NCBI GenBank assembly: GCA_964016875.1
Contig: OZ024728.1
Coordinates: 9,474,272-9,538,271 of the forward strand
Length of the DNA stretch: 64,000 nt
Reading direction: 5' to 3'
DNA from: Fallopia convolvulus
Taxonomy: Eukaryota; Streptophyta; Magnoliopsida; Caryophyllales; Polygonaceae
The notes beneath the pieces were generated by a model, which was not told the DNA's origin, made no database searches, and saw nothing but the letters and a program-made list of their open reading frames with translations. Position numbers and translations under genes: made by a program. Positions 1 through 10,702 of this stretch are shown in pieces (the stretch's first letter is position 1; every line of letters begins with the position of its first letter).

Positions 1-542
1 TCTTTTTTCTTTCCAAAGACATATGGAATCACTTGTGTGATGTTATATTGTGTGACAACCATGACTCGCTTGCATGTACACCTCTTATCTCGTTGTATGG
101 CTTGACCAGTTGACCTATATTAGATTAAGTAGATAATTTAGGCCCTTTCATTAAAATTCCTTTTCTTAGGTGATTTGGAGGTGTGATAATGATTAATGGA
201 TTTGATAAGGGATTAAATTATGCACCAAATCCACTCGTGACCATTTTTTATTCTAATTAAAATCCTATGGTCGGCCTGTTCCAAATCAATGAGAGGAAGT
301 GCTTGCACAGCATGTATATTGAGGCTATATTGTAAGTCAACAAAACAATTAATGCAACTCAAATATTCATCAATCTATTGGAGTTAACGTAAGAGAGAAT
401 GCGTATCAAATTTACATAACAAGGTTTCCGTACTTGCACAATTTTGTGAACGCGATTAGCATCAAGCTGGTGTATTAAGTTATGTACATCTAGAATTTCA
501 CCTAGAATCTCTCTGTGTATATTTTTCTTTCTAGGTATGTAG
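1..542. other. AT-rich flank, no gene seen
   Basis: No open frame with recognisable protein similarity, no terminal repeats and no RNA gene could be identified here. It reads as ordinary non-coding plant DNA. Confidence 0.5.
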
Positions 543-1140
543 TGTTGGATTTATGGAGCCTGATTTGAAATTAAGCGAAAAAAAAAACGAAATCGGATTG
601 AAGACATAAAATTGCGATCGCGACCCAGGGGATGCGACTACCTCTTGGCGGCAGAATGCTCGAGGAAGAGATGCGGGCTGGGAAGGGCAAGACGCAGCCG
701 GTTGTGCCCACGTCTTGGCCCGTGTCGGTGATGGAAGGAGATTTCTTGCATGGCAAGAAAAAGTGAGATCTAGAAAGATTATGTCTTCTATCTTTAGACA
801 TAGGAAGATCTTTATTTCTATCTTTAAGCCTATTGTTCTCTATATAAACCCATCATTGATTATTGTAATTGTGCGGTGTCCATAATATTGAGAGATTAGG
901 TTAGGTTGATCAGATCAGTGTAGATCTGAAGATCAAGTCCTTGTAAACCTTGAGTCCTCAAATCTAGAGACTGAAAATCCCTGACTTGGTAGTGCTCTCA
1001 GACGTAGTCATTCTTGACGAACTGGGTCAACAAATATCTTGTGTGTTTTTTGTCTTGTTTTCTTATCTCTTCTCTTGTGAGTTTGTTCTCCCTTATAGTA
1101 GGGGGTTAATTTTCTTAATATATAGTAGAGAATATTATGC
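543..1140 (+). mobile_element. copia-type LTR fragment (probable)
   Basis: The segment opens with TGTTGGATTTATGGAGCC, a common start for plant copia LTRs. A TATA-like CTATATAAACCC lies near 839, followed by a stretch resembling the R/U5 part of copia LTRs (GACGTAGTCATTCTTGACG, then a T-rich CTTGTGTG tract around 1040). No primer-binding site, internal region, partner LTR or target duplication was found. It may be a solo or truncated LTR, and the right edge is approximate. Confidence 0.4.
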
Positions 1141-1202
1141 TTTTGATGCGTCCCTAGGGTCACAAGGAGAAGATCTAGGTTCGAAATGTTCGGATCTTCT
1201 CC

Positions 1203-1795
1203 GACGGATAGTAATGAGATAAATACGAGACAGAAAAGATTACAATGGGGTGAAATGGGGGTGGACTCGCGGGCCTCTAATGCTCGTCGGAACGAGGGTG
1301 GGACGAGGCAGAATAAAGGGTGAGGGGAAAGGGTTAGAAAGAGGTGGCGCCCGGGCCAAAGGGAGGAGATTCTCGACTCAAGTTCTGGCTATTCAAATTG
1401 GACGTAAAGATTACAATGGGGGCGTGGCTCCTTTATATAGAGGAGAACCACGAAACCCTAGAAGCTAGTTGGGAGTGGACTAGGGCTAGTAAGCATACTA
1501 GGCCCAACATCCAAGCCCAAATTACTAATAATAGAAAACTACTATAAAAGGAAAGGTACAATCTAACCCTAATAGCCTAATGGGCCTTATGATAGCTTAA
1601 TGAGCCGGTCTCTTAAGCATAAGAGAACACACGCCCAAAATAGTAAAGACGGAATGTAAATGACGGACATAGAAATAATATATATAATACATAAATGAGA
1701 CTAAGTCCTAATCCAAGGGGGCTCCAAGGTCTAGGACGTCTCGGGTCCGTAGGAGTTGGGTCCGAGCTAGGGTAGAGTCGCATCAGCTTTCTATA
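1203..1795 (-). other. unassigned repeat-like segment, possible minus-strand LTR
   Basis: Read on the minus strand, this stretch has a TATA-like CTATATAAAGGAGCC (near 1430-1444) and G/C-rich patches. A motif AAGATTACAATGGGG occurs twice (about 1237 and 1406). Short ORFs here are low complexity and resemble no known protein. A minus-strand LTR is a guess; no ends could be defined. Confidence 0.25.
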
Positions 1796-1846
1796 GAGAA
1801 TGATTTGTTTCTTTATTTATAGGGAGAATCTATATATTGTAAGGCT

Positions 1847-1966
1847 AAAAACATATACAACACCTTGTACTTGTGCAAATTGGTCAGATAGACACCTCAC
1901 CTTTGGTTTGGACCTATTGGGCACTTAAACTTAACAATTTGGACCTATTAAACACCTGCTCGCTGA
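1847..1966 (+). repeat. left TIR of MULE-like element
   Basis: This arm pairs with 2989-3107. Shared blocks include TTGTGCAAATTGGTCAGATA, GACACCTCACCTTTGGTTTG and AACACCTGCTCGCTGA, each seen reverse-complemented on the right with scattered substitutions. Confidence 0.85.
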
Positions 1967-2149
1967 CAACCTCGCTGAGTGTAACACACGCACGCTGACA
2001 TATTCCAATTTTTTGTCCAGATGTGTGCCACATAAGCCTATCTTGCCACATAGTGTGCCACATCAGCCTATCTTGCCACATAAGCCCAAAATTTAAAGAT
2101 TAATTAAATTAAATTATTAAAAGAAAAAAGGAAAAGATCTAGGGAGAGT

Positions 2150-2770
2150 CAAGCGGAACGACGGACTCGAAATCTGAAATTCGTCTCCCATGGTGAAGGC
2201 TCTGAAGCTCGTCTCCGGCGACCTCTCGTCGCCTTCGACGCCCCCACCCGGTCCGGTCCAACACTCCGGGCCAAACACCGCACAACTTCCCGCACTCCCC
2301 CGGACTTTGATCTCTCTCCCAGACTTCACTCGTCAAAGTCTCCCACCCTTGACTCCGGCGCCCTCCCGTCGCCTCCGACACCCCCAACCAGTCTGTTCCG
2401 GCATGCCAGGCTCAGACACGACCCACATCCGCTTCCCCCTAGCGCCCCTCCACCCGCGCTCGGACTAGCGACCACCACCAAAAAACCCAAAAAACCATAA
2501 CTTGCTTGATCCGGCGGTTCCACCACCCAATCGTGGATCCAGGTGCCACCGACCCACCTAGCAAGCTTCCGGCGGTCTCCCCCACCCCCACAAGCCAAGT
2601 TTCATAGACCCTTGCAGCCCCAGCAACAACTCACCCCGGGCCCCCCCCATCAAGTGTCGGAAGGGGCTAACCTCGGTCTGTTACAGCTCCAGGGACGCCC
2701 GTTCTCAGGCCGGAATCTACGGCTTTCCTCGCTTCTAAACGGCCGCTCCACCACTCCTGAACGGCTTCTC
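2150..2770 (+). other. GC-rich interior of the TIR element, possible captured gene fragment
   Basis: Between AT-rich TIR-proximal arms lies about 600 bp of clearly GC-rich, C/CCG-biased DNA with open frames on both strands, for example 2190-2468 and 2543-2866 on plus and 2117-2598 on minus. Base composition changes sharply at both edges. Mutator-like elements that pick up host gene pieces (Pack-MULEs) look like this. None of the translations resembles a protein I can name, and the proline/serine-rich products may simply reflect composition. Confidence 0.4.
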
Positions 2771-2988
2771 TACTATGCGCACACAATGAAGAAGAAGATG
2801 AATGGTTCTGCTTTCTCTATTCTAAATAAATTAGATTATGAAAAAATTATATTTTATAGAATCTAATTTGGTAAAGTTTGTGAGTTTTTTAATTTAATTT
2901 TTAGATATATTCCACATCAACCTATTTTATTTTTTTTTAAATGTTTTCACTCGCTCTATTGTGCATCAACTACACGTGCACAACCACA

Positions 2989-3107
2989 TCAGCGAGTAGG
3001 TGTTTAATAGGTCCAAACTGTTAAGTTTAAGTGTCCAATAGGTCCAAACCAAAGGTGGGGTGTCTATCTGACCAATTTGCACAAGTACAGGAGGTTGTAT
3101 ATGTTTT
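2989..3107 (-). repeat. right TIR of MULE-like element
   Basis: This is the reverse complement of 1847-1966. The arm ends in GTTGTATATGTTTTGAGC, immediately followed by the target duplication ATATATTG. Confidence 0.85.
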
Positions 3108-3187
3108 GAGCATATATTGGAATCCATTATAATGAGGAATAACAAGCTTCATTTTTCAAACCCTCAATTTTAAATGTATTTCTGACT

Positions 3188-3199
3188 TGGTATCATAGC
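3188..3199 (+). promoter_or_regulatory. copia primer-binding site
   Basis: TGGTATCATAGC differs at one base from TGGTATCAGAGC, the initiator-Met tRNA complement used by many plant copia elements. It lies between the LTR-like flank and the gag remnant. Confidence 0.75.
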
Positions 3200-3289
3200 A
3201 GTCTATATGTAATTGAATTTCTTTTCATACCTCTACAAATTCCCACCCATGTTATCCATGTTCAAACTAAAATCCCATTTTCAACTCTA

Positions 3290-3760
3290 GAGTTATTCTT
3301 ATCGAAGCCAATTATGATGTGTGGTCTTAGATTATGGAGATGCACATTGCAGGCCTTGAGAAGCTTGAATAGATCCAAGGAAAATAGGTTCCTCCAAAGG
3401 TACTGACAAATCGTTTGCAAATTGGTATGTTGAAAATCAAAAGGTGAAAGAATGGTTGTTGACATCTATATCACGTGAGATTACGAAGCGTTGTTATATT
3501 CGACTACACATTTCAAAAGAAATATGGAATACTTTGGCCAAAGCATTCTATGATGGATCAAATGAATCTCAACTTTTTGCTTTAAATCAACAAGATTTCT
3601 CTACAAAATAGGTTGGTCGTTCTTTATCAACATATTATAGTGATCTTATAGAAATCTTTCAAGAATTAGATCACTGTGATAAAATTGAAATGAAAGATCT
3701 TGAAGATGTAAATGCATATAAAAAAATCAGTGAAGGGTTGGGTGTGCATATTTCCAAGAA
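3290..3760 (+). pseudogene. copia gag remnant
   Basis: In pieces, the plus strand reads a copia Gag of the UBN2 type. One phrase is YDVWSLIMEMHIAGLEK near 3310, with an in-frame stop just after it. Around 3410-3600 come WYVENQKVKEWLLTSIS and EIWNTLAKAFYDGSNESQLF, and near 3640 YYSDLIEIFQELDHCDKIE. Several nonsense codons interrupt it, and the zinc-knuckle part is lost in a deletion near 3760, where the text jumps to protease/pre-integrase sequence. Gag would form the virus-like particle that packages element RNA. This copy cannot encode it. Confidence 0.75.
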
Positions 3761-3784
3761 TTAGTGTTGCATGATCTAGTGTTA

Positions 3785-5023
3785 AAAATGTCTTATATGT
3801 TCCAACGTTCAAATGCAATTTGATATCAGTTGGCAAGCTTGTTAAAGACCTCAATTGCAAAATGGTTTCACACCTCATTCATGCTTATTGCATGCTCCTT
3901 CCACGAGGGATCCTGTAGAAGTTGGTAAACCAAAAAATGACTTATACTTTCCAGCCCCTCATATTCAGCAGGAACTCAAACAAGTTGAGTCAAATAAAGT
4001 GGTGAGTGATCTATTTTCAAGTATGTTGATTATGATACTTGGCATGGCAAGCTTAGTCACCTACCTTATTCCAGATTACAAGTTTAACCATTTATCAAAC
4101 CTTTACCTTCAAACAAAATCCATTCCCATTGTGATGTTTGTGCACGTTCAAGACAAACAAGGTTACCCTTTCCCTCTAGTTATATTAGTACTCATATGCC
4201 TTTCAAATGATCCACATTGATACTTGGGGACCGTATCATACAAACAGTTTCAATGGCTTCAAGTATTTTATTACCATAATGGATGATTTTACAAGAATGA
4301 CTTGGGTGCATTTATTGACAATGAAGAGCAATGCATTAACAGTTCTCAAGGGGTTTATGGCAATGGTTGAGAGACAATTTGGTAATCATGTGCAAAGAAT
4401 CAAATCAGATAATGCACTTGAACTTAGGTCTAGTAATGAGACAATGGCTTTTCTGAGATCTAAGGGAATTGAACATTAAACATCTTCTGCAGCCAAACCC
4501 CAATAATATGGGGTAGTGGAGAGGAAGCGTAGGCATATTCTGGAAATTTCTAGGTCTCTCATGTTTCAATCTAAATTGCCTTTAAAATTTTAAGGGGAAA
4601 ACATCCTAACAACTGTCCATATTCTTAATAGACTACCCTCTTCCATTCTTCAAAATAAAACACCTTTTGAGCTTTTATACCATAAACCACCTTCCTATTC
4701 TCACCTAAGAAATTTTGGTTGCCTTTGCTTTGTATCCACGTTAAAGCAAGGGCGAGATAAATTCCAAGCTAGAGCTATTCCTTCTATTTTCTTGGATTAC
4801 TCTTTAGGGAATAAAGCTTACAAAGCCTACAACCTTGATAACCACAAAATTGTCTTGTTTAGAGACATAGTCTTTCATGAACACTTATTCCCTTTCCATG
4901 ATTCTATTTTTCAAAAACCTACTTCAGCCATCTTTCTTCTCATGCCATGCCATAATGATGATGAAGAGTTTGTAATTCAGTCAATTGATAATGAGCATTC
5001 TGATTTTGCTGAATCTGCATTCT
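3785..5023 (+). pseudogene. copia protease tail, pre-integrase and integrase remnant
   Basis: The start reads VLKNVLYVPTFKCNLISVGK, the usual end of the copia protease region. Near 4040-4200 comes a GAG-pre-integrase block with YDTWHGKLSH and HCDVCARSRQTRLPF, carrying the zinc-binding Cys pair. The 90-residue frame at 4207-4479 is the integrase core start, HIDTWGPYHTNSFNGFKYF, with DDFTRMTWVHL and IKSDNALEL, where the catalytic aspartates would lie. The next frame continues through a degraded C-terminal half with LNRLPSSILQNKTPFELLY and FGCLCFVSTLK. Stops near 4477 and 4504 and frameshifts make it non-functional. Integrase would insert element cDNA into chromosomes. Confidence 0.85.
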
Positions 5024-5119
5024 GATTTGCCTGATTATGTTTGTGGTTCAACTTCTGCAAAAGAGTGCTTGTGTGCTCATACTTTGACATCAACCATTTA
5101 AATTCCTAGCATTTCAACT

Positions 5120-6199
5120 ACTTTCAATTTTCAGCCAGATTGTGAGCCATTTTCTTATGAGCAAGTTATTCAGTATAGAGTTTGGCAAGAGGCTATGAGA
5201 GCAGAATTTGATGCCTTAGAGCTGAATCACACATGGGAGATTGTTGAATTACCAAAAGGCAAGAAGCCAATCAATTGCAAGTGGGTTTATAAAGTGAAAA
5301 GAAAGGCTAATGGCACTATAGATAGATTCAAGGCAAGGTTGGTTGTAAGGGGCTTCACTCAAAAGGAAGGAGTAGATTATACTAAGATCTATTCACTAGT
5401 TATAAAGATGGCAACAGTGAGAGCTCTTGTTTCTATTGCACTCAAGAAATCTTGGCATATTTCACAATTAGATGTGAATAATGAGTTTTTGCATGGGGAC
5501 CTTGATGAGGAATTGTATATGAAGGTACCTTGTGGTTTGAATGTTGAATCTCCTTTCTTGGTGTGCAATTTGAGAAAGTCCTTGTACGGCTTAAAATAAG
5601 CCTCACACCAATGGTATGCCAAGCTGTCAAGTGCCTTAAGATCAAGAGGTTACATTCAATCTTTGAATGACTACTCTTTATTTTCTAAGAAATCTTCTTC
5701 GGGATTAGTTGTCTTCATAGTTGTATATGTTGATGACATTTTGGTTACTGGGGATGACGATCAAGAGATTTTGGCATTAAAGGAATTTCTGAATTCTACT
5801 TTTAGAATTAAAGATTCCTTACACTATTTTTTAGGGATTGAGTTCATTCCTGTTTCAGAGGGGTTGTTGCTGAGTCAAAGAAAATTTATTTCATAATTGT
5901 TATTAGAATTTGGTCCAATTCTTATTCCTCAAGCCAGTCCACTTGATCCTAGATTGAAACTATTGTCCTTTGATGGAGATTTGTTGCCAGATCCTATGCA
6001 GTACCAAAAGTTGATTGGACAACTGAACTTCATGGTGCACACTAGGCCTGATTTGGCTTATCCTGTTCAATTTCTGAGTCAGTTCAATAGTGCACCTCGA
6101 CAACCACATTATGATGCAGTGTTGCACGTCTTGGCTTATCTCAAAGGTACTTGCACTAAAGCTCTTTTGTTTAATCGTAATTCAGATTTCAGCTTGTAA
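5120..6199 (+). pseudogene. copia reverse transcriptase remnant
   Basis: The frame 5195-5599 carries the copia RT entry signature WEIVELPKGKKPINCKWVYK, then FKARLVVRGFTQKEGVDY and SQLDVNNEFLHGDLDEELYM, ending LRKSLYGLK at a stop. The next frame, 5663-5896, holds the catalytic motif YVDDILVTG. The third, 5897-6199, has LIGQLNFMVHTRPDLAYPVQ, the RT/RNase H connection. In family RTs these are one domain of about 250 residues; here two stops split it. The catalytic YVDD is intact, so decay is by nonsense and truncation. Text after 6199 is unrelated, which marks a break point. Confidence 0.9.
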
Positions 6200-6633
6200 G
6201 GGTTTTATGATTCAGGCCAAAATCAAGGGCCCGGACCATTAGGTTGGGGGTAATAAGAGGCTAAAAAGAGTGAAAGTGGGTTTGGTAAGCACATCTATAG
6301 AAAAATGAAATGAGCGGTTAGGTGAAAACCCGAAAAAGCGCTTAAAGCAGAATGAGTGGAAAAAATATGAGTGCCTAGGAACATTCTTGATGGGGCTTGG
6401 GGATCATTGTTTATGGGTTTTTACTTTGATTTTTATATGTTGTTTTGAGTGATAGATTGTGCTTGGATTTTCATTGTATACGCTTTCATTCTTTTACTTG
6501 CGTTCGGGTTGTGAGCTTATTGATGAGTGCTTTTTAGTTTTACATCATTTTCTCCTATTACTTCTTGTAGACCTTTGTGACATTGTCTGGCTTGATTTTA
6601 TTTTGAGCTTAATCGAGGATGAACAAGGTCAAA
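6200..6633 (+). other. non-coding DNA before an Athila-like LTR
   Basis: No gene is recognised. The run ends in an A/G-rich stretch leading into a polypurine tract, so part of it is probably the 3' untranslated internal region of the gypsy element whose LTR follows. The junction with the copia remnant near 6200 is unresolved. Confidence 0.35.
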
Positions 6634-7800
6634 GTATGGGGGAATTTGATATGCTGTGTTTTATACATCATATTAGAACTAGTTAGTACACTTTTGTATT
6701 ATGTTTAGGCCTTTTTAGAGCATTATTGAAGATTCAAGTAGAAGACCGAAGAGTTCAAATTCTAGGATAAGAAGAAGGTTCGCGGAAGACGTCACAAGAT
6801 CGCAGAATGAAGCTGCAAGGAAGACCCGCGACCGCGTATTGCTAGGCGGCGGCCATGGTTATGAAGGTCGCGCCCGTGGTGGATGACCAGCGCCCGCGGT
6901 GGAGATTTCAAACTCGGAGTCGAGAAGAGCGAAAACCGCGCCCGTAGTTCACTACCCCACGCCCACGGGTGTCCACGTTAGCGACCCGAGACGAAGATTT
7001 TCTTCTATCTTTTATTATCTTGTTTCCTTTCTTGTTATTTCGTGTTTCTAGTTGGCTTTTTAAGCCTTATTTTCAGACCTTTGGAGACTAATCTCTTAGA
7101 CCTAATTTCTATTATTTTACTTTGGATTTTGTATTCTCTATATGGAGAACTAAACTCCTTTGATTCTATTCAAGTTGAAGATTTCAGACTCAAGTTTATT
7201 ATGAAATTCTTCCTCAAGTTTATTCCTTACAGGTTATTTCAATTCTATTCTATAATGATTGTATTGATTTTTGCTTGATTGATCACCTTGTTGGAATTAA
7301 TACTCTCTATTGCTAGATCTAGGTTTTTTCATAGTAAAACCTAATCTTTGTAGCAACTCAATTGTTTTAGGACTCGTTGGACTAAAATAATTGAGAAAGA
7401 GATTTGAACGCATGTTAATTATTTGACTCGTTGGAATTCAACTGCATGTATCCTGTTTATCCTTGTTCTTATTGCTAAAGTCCCTGTGATTCATGATCGT
7501 TTCATGTGTTATTTGATTGCATGTCCCGTTACCATGTTCTATTTATAATCAGGATAGGAATAACTAAATGATAACTTGTTTGAATCAATGATCAATAACT
7601 TATCGATGAAGTGGATGCTTGAATAGGATTGTTTTCCCTAATTGAATACAAACTCATCCTTGTTTGCTTACTTTGTTTACTTGAATTTCCTAGTTTTAGA
7701 ATTACAATCCAAAATCCCCCTTTTGTTACTATTGAGTTGATAATAGTAATTATTTGGAATACAAGTTTCCCTTGGGTTCGACCCCGACTTCTCTCTCAAG
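6634..7800 (+). mobile_element. 3' end of an Athila-like gypsy element (polypurine tract and LTR)
   Basis: GTATGGGGGAATT (6634-6646) is a typical polypurine tract, and the LTR then begins at 6647 with TGATATGCTG. This tract followed by TGATATGCT is common at the 3' end of plant Athila/Tat gypsy elements. Near 7770 the text CCCTTGGGTTCGACCCCGAC resembles the usual end of such LTRs. No paired LTR or target duplication is present here, so this is a fragment. The right edge is approximate. Confidence 0.5.
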
Positions 7801-7814
7801 AATCTTCTTCCGTT

Positions 7815-8260
7815 AAATTCTTTTTTTTTTGAAAAGTGGTAAATATATGAAGAGAGCAACTGTACAAAAGCTCCTTAACCAAACAAAGGGTTAATGCATA
7901 AAATACAAGGCAAAGGACGGATAATCGAGATCCAACAACCCCCTACCGCCTCAAAAACCCCACAAAAGACCCACAAGACTATGCAAACATGTGCAAGCAT
8001 GTGCAAACTATGTACGCCCTCGACTAGAACGTGCCAAGGTGGCAAAATGGGCAAAAATCCAAGAGTCCATGAAGGCACTCAAATGTCGCTTTTGGTGCCT
8101 GAAGGTCGCCTTCATCTCCCCCCTTCTCAATGAGTGGATTTTAATTCAAAACAAACTTGGTATTCATCAAAGCGGACTTAGAGGGACGATAGTTAAGTTT
8201 AACACAGTGAGAGAATTGGGTAAGGATAGGAGAAAGTGAAAGACCCATTTTTAAGAAAAA
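7815..8260 (-). other. poly-T-headed repeat, possible 3' end of a LINE or SINE
   Basis: A T-run (7821-7832) is followed by GAAAAGTGGTAAATATATG and a moderately GC-rich stretch. On the minus strand this would be a retroposon ending in poly-A. No reverse transcriptase and no target duplication were seen, so the assignment is weak. Confidence 0.25.
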
Positions 8261-8821
8261 CAAATAATATGGATTGAAAAATTATAAGTCATGATTTTTA
8301 ACGGAATCTTCACAAAATATTCCTGAAGGGTGGTTAGCTGTAAACGGATCTAGTTTATAGGTGATTTTCTGTAATTGTGATTTTTAAGGATGATTTTGTA
8401 AAAAAGGAGTATTTTTAAGTGGTTTTGTGAAATTTACCCTAATAAAAGAAGGGTGGGAAATAAAAAATACCGCATGTCTCAAAATTAATTAGGGCTGGTG
8501 TGAAACTATGAAAGAAGCGTTAATGCCGTACCCAGAGCCCGCACTATCGCTCTCTCATGCGAGTATCTTACCGGCCGCCACTCGCCCCACCGAGTTCCTG
8601 TTCGTCCTGGTCTATTCCAGCTCGCTGGTCGACACTCACCTTTTTTCTGTCGCTAGTACACTAGCCATCCGCAAACCACCAACTCGCCTCTCTGTTCCTT
8701 GTTCGTGCTGGTCGCCACTCGCCTCTCTATATGTTTACCTTTGATTCTCGATTTGTTTGTCCGAAATCCTAATGAAAACCATATGATTTTATAAACTGAA
8801 TTGGAGAGAGAAGAAGAAGAA
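8261..8821 (+). other. upstream flank of the Alba-like pseudogene
   Basis: AT-rich DNA to about 8500, then a C-rich stretch with CT tracts (8510-8740) that could be an old promoter and 5' leader of the pseudogene starting at 8822. No TATA box can be assigned with confidence. Confidence 0.35.
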
Positions 8822-8885
8822 ATGGAGCAGATAATAGAGGGAGTGAACAACATTAGCATTGTAGATTCGTTGGTTAAGTAGAATC

Positions 8886-8890
8886 GTGTC
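8886..8890 (+). repeat. left target-site duplication of the tandem gag-only element (diverged)
   Basis: GTGTC here and TTATC at 14831-14835 flank the outer LTRs. Each differs at one base from GTATC, the sequence expected from the interrupted Alba reading frame (codons for R-I before Q-V-S), so an original GTATC duplication with one later change on each side is the simplest reading. Confidence 0.6.
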
Positions 8891-9551
8891 TGTTGAGGCC
8901 AAAACTTTCAGTTAGGTTACACCGGATGGTCACCGTCTACCGGATCCTGACTGCTCACCGGATGCCCTGCAGCACCAACGAGATCCCATGATTTTCAAGA
9001 TTTCTTGTAACCTCTTTGACCAGATCGTGTTCAGCATTTCAAAGGACTATTTTCAAGGGTTTGTTACTGAATAACCTCCCAACGTGGAAGAGCCATTCAA
9101 AGCCTATTTTTTAGGAAGAAGTTACCCATTAGCTTCCACTTACTTTATCTATATAAAAGGGTTATTTCAGCCATGTAAAAAGGAGGCACGACTCACTCTC
9201 ATCCACACATTGTAATCCTCTCTCAATCTCATGTGTAATCAGCCCTACCAACAAATATTACTCAAAAGTCCTCTAGCATCCGAACGGCTTTATGCGGGAT
9301 CATGGATCCTGGACGCCAGACGTCGGCTAGTTTATAATCTCAAGTTTACCATTAATTAAAGGAGAGATAAGCAATTCTTCTTTATTTGTATTGTGTTTAC
9401 ATCTAGTTTGACTTATATATTTGTTACTTTTGTTCTTATTTACATTCGTTTATCTCCTGACCGACAACGATCATATATCTTTGGCTATCTATCCCCTCAA
9501 CCCCCTCTCTAAGGACATAAAAGTGAAATTGTTCAGTTTTTGTCCAAAACA
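8891..9551 (+). repeat. LTR 1 of gag-only element
   Basis: 661 bp, starting TGTTGAGGCCAAAAC and ending TTTTTGTCCAAAACA. A TATA box, CTATATAAAAGGG, lies near 9150, so it could once have driven transcription of the first unit. Confidence 0.85.
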
Positions 9552-9552
9552 A

Positions 9553-9573
9553 TTTGGCGCCCACGGTGGGGCC
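9553..9573 (+). promoter_or_regulatory. primer-binding site, unit A
   Basis: TTTGGCGCCCACGGTGGGGC directly follows LTR 1. The same type of site occurs in unit B (12210-12229) and, on the minus strand, in the Tat element (33783-33800). Confidence 0.8.
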
Positions 9574-9623
9574 GGTAGCCGAAGAAAACTGATCGACCTC
9601 CTACAAAAAACCGACCCTTCGCC

Positions 9624-10702
9624 ATGGAGAATCTCTTTGCACAACTTGATGCCCTCAAAAAAGACCTAGATGTAATCAAAGCCCAAACAGCCAGATCTAA
9701 CGCCCTAGTGACAATGAGTTTTTAAGATTGCAGATACATACAGAAAGGATCATAGCTCCTGTGGTTGCTCCTCCCGAAGAGACAGTTACCTTCCAAGATC
9801 CAGTATCCGGGATCGTTGCTCCTGCAGCAAATCCTTCTGAGGCGACAACCGCTATCCACGACCGACTGAAGGACATTTTCGAGCGAGAGATCCAAGAGGA
9901 ACTGAAGCCTCTCGATGAGAAGATTGCAAGGATCCCTGGGATCCCGCGTCCTATAGAGAAGGAACCCGAAGATGGCTACGAAGCTTCTCCCTTTGTGGAA
10001 GCCATTTCCGTTGTCGAGTTCCCAAAGGGGTTCGTCATCCCAAACATGTCAATCTATGATGGCACCGACGATCCTAACCATCATGTCTCGATCTTCAATC
10101 AAAAGATGTTGATGACAACCATCCCTAGAAAGGATCGTGAAGCCATCATGTGCAAAAGCTTTGGGGCAACTCTTGATGGCCCAGCCCTAAGATGGTTCAT
10201 CAATTTGCCGCAAGGATCCGTGGAATCATTTGCGGATCTCATTGATCTCTTTAAGGCTCAATTTATAAGTAGTCGACGTCCTGAAAAGTATTCTAATGAC
10301 TTATACAAAATTGTGCAGGGGTATGATGAAACTCTCCGTGATTACATGAACCGATTCGTTCAAGTGAAAGTTAGAATCCTCAATTGCGATGTCTCGACTT
10401 CCATTGAAGCATTTCGTCAAGGTCTTCAAAGGAGCAATGAACTCTACAAATAGTTGACAAAGTACCCATGTACAAACTTTGAAGAGGTCCAGATTAAGGC
10501 AATGGCCTACATCCGCCTTGAAGAAGACAAGGAAGATGACTTCAGGATCCCAGACCGTGACTTTCATATTCCTGAACCTGTCCTCCGGATCCCAGACAGT
10601 AAAGAAACTGATCAGGAGACCTCGGATGACAGCAACGAGGTTTGCAACAAGGCAAAGACTCTGAATCGAGGGAAACACAGGTTTCATCCGTATCATTTCT
10701 AA
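9624..10702 (+). pseudogene. Tat-type Gag, unit A (broken)
   Basis: The expected ATG at 9624 opens MENLFAQLDALKKDLDVIK. Compared with unit B, 16 bases are missing after 9710 between two copies of AGTG, which shifts the frame. The open frame resumes at 9728-10453 (241 residues). That part holds the retrotransposon Gag core, FPKGFVIPNMSIYDGTDDPN and FGATLDGPALRWFINLPQGS, then YMNRFVQVKVRILNCDV. A TAG at 10451-10453, shared with unit B, precedes the C-terminal LTKYPCTNFEEVQIKA segment, which ends at 10702. The segment aligns with the Gag of the Tat element at 31.7-33.7 kb. No zinc knuckle is seen. Confidence 0.85.

Larger units (their letters stand above)
1841..3111. mobile_element. non-autonomous TIR DNA transposon (MULE-like)
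   Basis: Two inverted repeats of about 118 bp (1847-1966 and 2989-3107) match with only a few differences. The outer ends read AAAACATATACAAC and, on the right, GTTGTATATGTTTT. The element is bounded by a direct repeat ATATATTG at 1832-1839 and 3112-3119; with the next base this is a 9-bp duplication with one mismatch. Long TIRs and an 8-9 bp duplication are the hallmark of Mutator-like elements, but hAT (8 bp) cannot be excluded. No transposase is encoded. The insertion lies inside the 5' part of the copia element that follows, so it is younger than that element. Confidence 0.8.
3112..6199 (+). mobile_element. truncated Ty1/copia retrotransposon
   Basis: The internal region follows the copia order: primer-binding site (3188-3199), gag remnant, protease/pre-integrase remnant, integrase, then RT. 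It is degenerate, with many stops and internal deletions, and it stops abruptly after RT at about 6199, so most of RNase H and the 3' LTR are missing. The 5' LTR probably lies just upstream and is itself interrupted by the TIR element ending at 3111. Without a second LTR its exact extent and age cannot be read. Confidence 0.85.

Noticed and set aside
2190..2866. Plus-strand ORFs (92 and 107 residues) in the TIR element as functional genes
   Set aside because: Pro/Ser-rich composition follows from GC-rich DNA, frames are open on both strands, and no domain is seen.
7770..7795. GGGTTCGACCCCG resembles a tRNA B-box
   Set aside because: No cloverleaf or A-box at the right distance, and the phrase is typical of the end of plant gypsy LTRs.
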